DNA of 6,487 nt from Sphingomonadales bacterium (GTDB taxonomy: Bacteria > Pseudomonadota > Alphaproteobacteria > Sphingomonadales > Sphingomonadaceae), in NCBI GenBank assembly GCA_027486275.1, contig JAIXPM010000157.1, positions 1 to 6,487 on the forward strand, in the 5' to 3' direction. Positions 4,871 through 6,487 of the stretch are shown here, piece after piece (position 1 is the stretch's first letter; each line of letters starts with the position of its first letter). Both the position numbers and the translations under genes were made by a program. Under the pieces are notes generated by a model, which saw only the letters and a program-made list of their open reading frames with translations, ran no database searches and was not told the origin of the DNA.

Positions 4871-6373
4871 TCAGAGCCCGGCCCGCGCCACCAGCCGCGC
4901 GGTGGAGGGATCGAAGCCCAGATCTTCGCCGGCCAGCAGGGCATTCGCCAGTTCCTTGCCCAGTTCCACGCCCCATTGATCGAACGGGTTGATGCCGAGC
5001 AGGACGGCGGCCACGAACGTCCGGTGTTCGTAGAAGGCCAGAGCCGCGCCCAGCGTGGCCGGATCAAGGCGATCGAGCAGCAGGGTGGCGGATGGCCGGT
5101 TGCCGCTGAATGTCTTGGCGCGGGCCAGCGCGGCATCGCCGCCGGACAGCGCCAGCGCCGCTTCGAAACTGCGCCCCTTCAGCAGCGCGGCGCCTTGCGC
5201 GAAGCAATTGGCCAGCAGCTGGCGATGGTGGGTGGCGGGCAGATCGTGCGCAGGCTCCAGCACAACGACGAGCTCCACCGGGCCCACGCAGGTGCCCTGG
5301 TGGATGAGCTGGAACACGGCATGCTGGGCATCCGTGCCGGTGCCGCCCCAGGTGATGGCGGCGGTTGGCCCGGCCAGCGGGCTGCCATCACGGGCAACGC
5401 CCTTGCCGTTCGATTCCATTTCCAGCTGCTGCAGATAGGGTGGCAGCAGCCGCAACCGCTCATCATAGGCGAACACGCCGCGCGTCTGCTGGCCCTGGCC
5501 GTGGGCGGCCCACACATCGGCAAGCGCGGCCAGCACCGGCAGATTGTGCGGCAACGGGGTGTCGCGGAAATGCGTGTCCATGGCGGCGGCGCCGGCGCGC
5601 AACTGGCTGAGCGCGTCGGGTCCGCAGCGAATGGCGAGCGGCAGGCCGACGGCAGACCACAGCGAGTAACGCCCGCCCACGCTTTCGGCGAAGGGCAGCA
5701 CATGGCCGGCACCCCACGCGGCGGCACGATCCGGGCGGGCGGTGATGGCGATGCAGTCGGAGCGGCGACCGGCCAGCCGCGCCAGCGCGCTTTCGGCGTT
5801 AGTCATGGTTTCAGCGGTGGTGAAGGTTTTCGAGATGATGACCAGCCGCGTTGTCGCCGGCTGGCAGGCGGCCAGTGCGCGGTGCAGCGCCTCGCCATCG
5901 ATGTTGGAGACGACATGAATCGTGGGCCCATCCCCTCCACGGCCCAGCGCATCGTTCAGCAGCGCCGGCCCCAATGCCGAACCGCCGATGCCGATCAGGA
6001 TCACGTCGCTCACGCCCTCGGCGCGCAGCTGATCGGCGATGCGCGCCACGTCTTTGGCGGCGGCCTCGGCCACCGCCACATCAGCCGGGCTGCCGATGCC
6101 GCGCTCGGCGGTGTGAGTGGCGGCGCGGCCTTCCGATAGGTTCACGGCCTCGCCCGCCAGCAGCCGCGCCCGCCAGCCCGGCAGATCGGCAGCGGTGCAG
6201 GCGGCGAGCAGTTGATCCAGCACCGGCAGCGGCAGGGCAAGGCGCGACAGATCCATGTGCAGCCCGCAGGCGCTGGCCGACAGGCGGGCCAGCCGATCAG
6301 GCTCACCCGCGAAAAGGGCACGAATATCGACCGGGGATGCCCCGGCAGCGCGGATGGCAGCAAGATGATCCAT
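4871..6373 (-). CDS. pgi: Glucose-6-phosphate isomerase
   Basis: This enzyme interconverts glucose 6-phosphate and fructose 6-phosphate in the cytoplasm, linking gluconeogenesis with the Entner-Doudoroff or glycolytic routes. The protein has 500 residues, shorter than E. coli Pgi (549) but ordinary for compact alphaproteobacterial forms. Visible motifs in order are IGIGGSALGP (127-136), SKTFTTAETMTN (181-192), the first family signature ESVGGRYSLWSAVG (230-243, Arg235), MESNGKGV with the catalytic base Glu320, GTDAQHAVFQLIHQGT with His351, and the second signature GINPFDQWGVELGK with catalytic Lys473. All expected catalytic residues are present. ATG 6373 gives a normal N-terminus (a short helix before IRALFAGEPDRL), but the frame stays open upstream to the window edge and the Shine-Dalgarno is weak (GGAAAA about 12 bases upstream), so a slightly different start is possible. 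It is convergent with the small exported-protein gene and its terminator. Confidence 0.97.
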   Translation of the reverse strand: MDHLAAIRAAGASPVDIRALFAGEPDRLARLSASACGLHMDLSRLALPLPVLDQLLAACTAADLPGWRARLLAGEAVNLSEGRAATHTAERGIGSPADVAVAEAAAKDVARIADQLRAEGVSDVILIGIGGSALGPALLNDALGRGGDGPTIHVVSNIDGEALHRALAACQPATTRLVIISKTFTTAETMTNAESALARLAGRRSDCIAITARPDRAAAWGAGHVLPFAESVGGRYSLWSAVGLPLAIRCGPDALSQLRAGAAAMDTHFRDTPLPHNLPVLAALADVWAAHGQGQQTRGVFAYDERLRLLPPYLQQLEMESNGKGVARDGSPLAGPTAAITWGGTGTDAQHAVFQLIHQGTCVGPVELVVVLEPAHDLPATHHRQLLANCFAQGAALLKGRSFEAALALSGGDAALARAKTFSGNRPSATLLLDRLDPATLGAALAFYEHRTFVAAVLLGINPFDQWGVELGKELANALLAGEDLGFDPSTARLVARAGL

Positions 6374-6487
6374 GGGCGCTGTTTTCCGGCCTTGGGCGTG
6401 CGAAGTCCAGCCCTGTTGCGGCCAAAGGCTTGACCGGCTGGTGCAATCGGCCCACGGCGAAGCCGATGACTCGAAAGCGCAAGGCGA
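6374..6487 (-). other. Upstream region of pgi to the window edge
   Basis: These 114 bases hold no gene I can support. Read on the minus strand in the pgi frame they contain no stop codon, but the implied residues (rich in Ser, Trp and Cys) do not resemble a Pgi N-terminus and there is no ATG in that stretch, so they are treated as leader and promoter DNA. No clear promoter motif was recognised. Confidence 0.4.

Noticed and set aside
4396..5136. Open frame extending the LysR gene upstream on the minus strand
   Set aside because: It crosses the divergent exported-protein gene, the terminator and part of pgi; the HTH begins right after ATG 4395. Long open frames are common by chance in GC-rich DNA.
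4658..6139. 493-codon plus-strand open frame antisense to pgi
   Set aside because: It starts inside the exported-protein gene, passes through the terminator, and is low-complexity Gly/Arg/Gln-rich; pgi on the other strand has every family motif.

Overview
The window looks like chromosomal DNA of a GC-rich alphaproteobacterium, most plausibly a sphingomonad. The evidence is the high-GC codon use of the four recognisable genes, a leucyl-transferase (Bpt) of the type common in that class, and a compact 500-residue glucose-6-phosphate isomerase. The genus cannot be fixed from this sequence.

Layout. (1) Positions 1-354 hold the 3' end of bpt (aspartate/glutamate leucyltransferase, N-degron pathway). 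(2) Positions 357-1228 form a distinct 872-bp block. It is bounded by two inverted copies of a 48-bp palindrome-containing repeat (46/48 identical) and carries one AT-rich gene, which encodes a small HIRAN-domain protein with a C-terminal membrane anchor. (3) Positions 1237-1284 (minus strand) look like a remnant of the 3' end of a LysR gene. (4) Positions 1358-3442 encode a large-subunit, HPII-type catalase (katE). (5) Positions 3451-4395 (minus) encode a LysR-family regulator that converges on katE with an 8-bp gap. A 22-bp direct repeat lies both at this gene's 3' end and in the remnant upstream of katE, so it brackets the catalase gene. (6) Positions 4495-4794 encode a small exported protein of unknown function, divergent from lysR and followed by two strong hairpins, the second a canonical intrinsic terminator. 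(7) Positions 4871-6373 (minus) encode pgi, with 114 bp of upstream sequence to the window edge.

How it fits together. The genes do not form one pathway. bpt and pgi are housekeeping genes. katE destroys hydrogen peroxide, and the adjacent LysR gene is a possible but unproven regulator of it or of the small exported protein. The segment between bpt and lysR looks assembled: an AT-rich cargo gene between inverted repeats, then a catalase gene between direct repeats at a LysR gene end. The strongest candidates for something undescribed are the membrane-anchored HIRAN protein in its repeat-bounded island, and the compensatory base-pair change between the two copies of the flanking palindrome.
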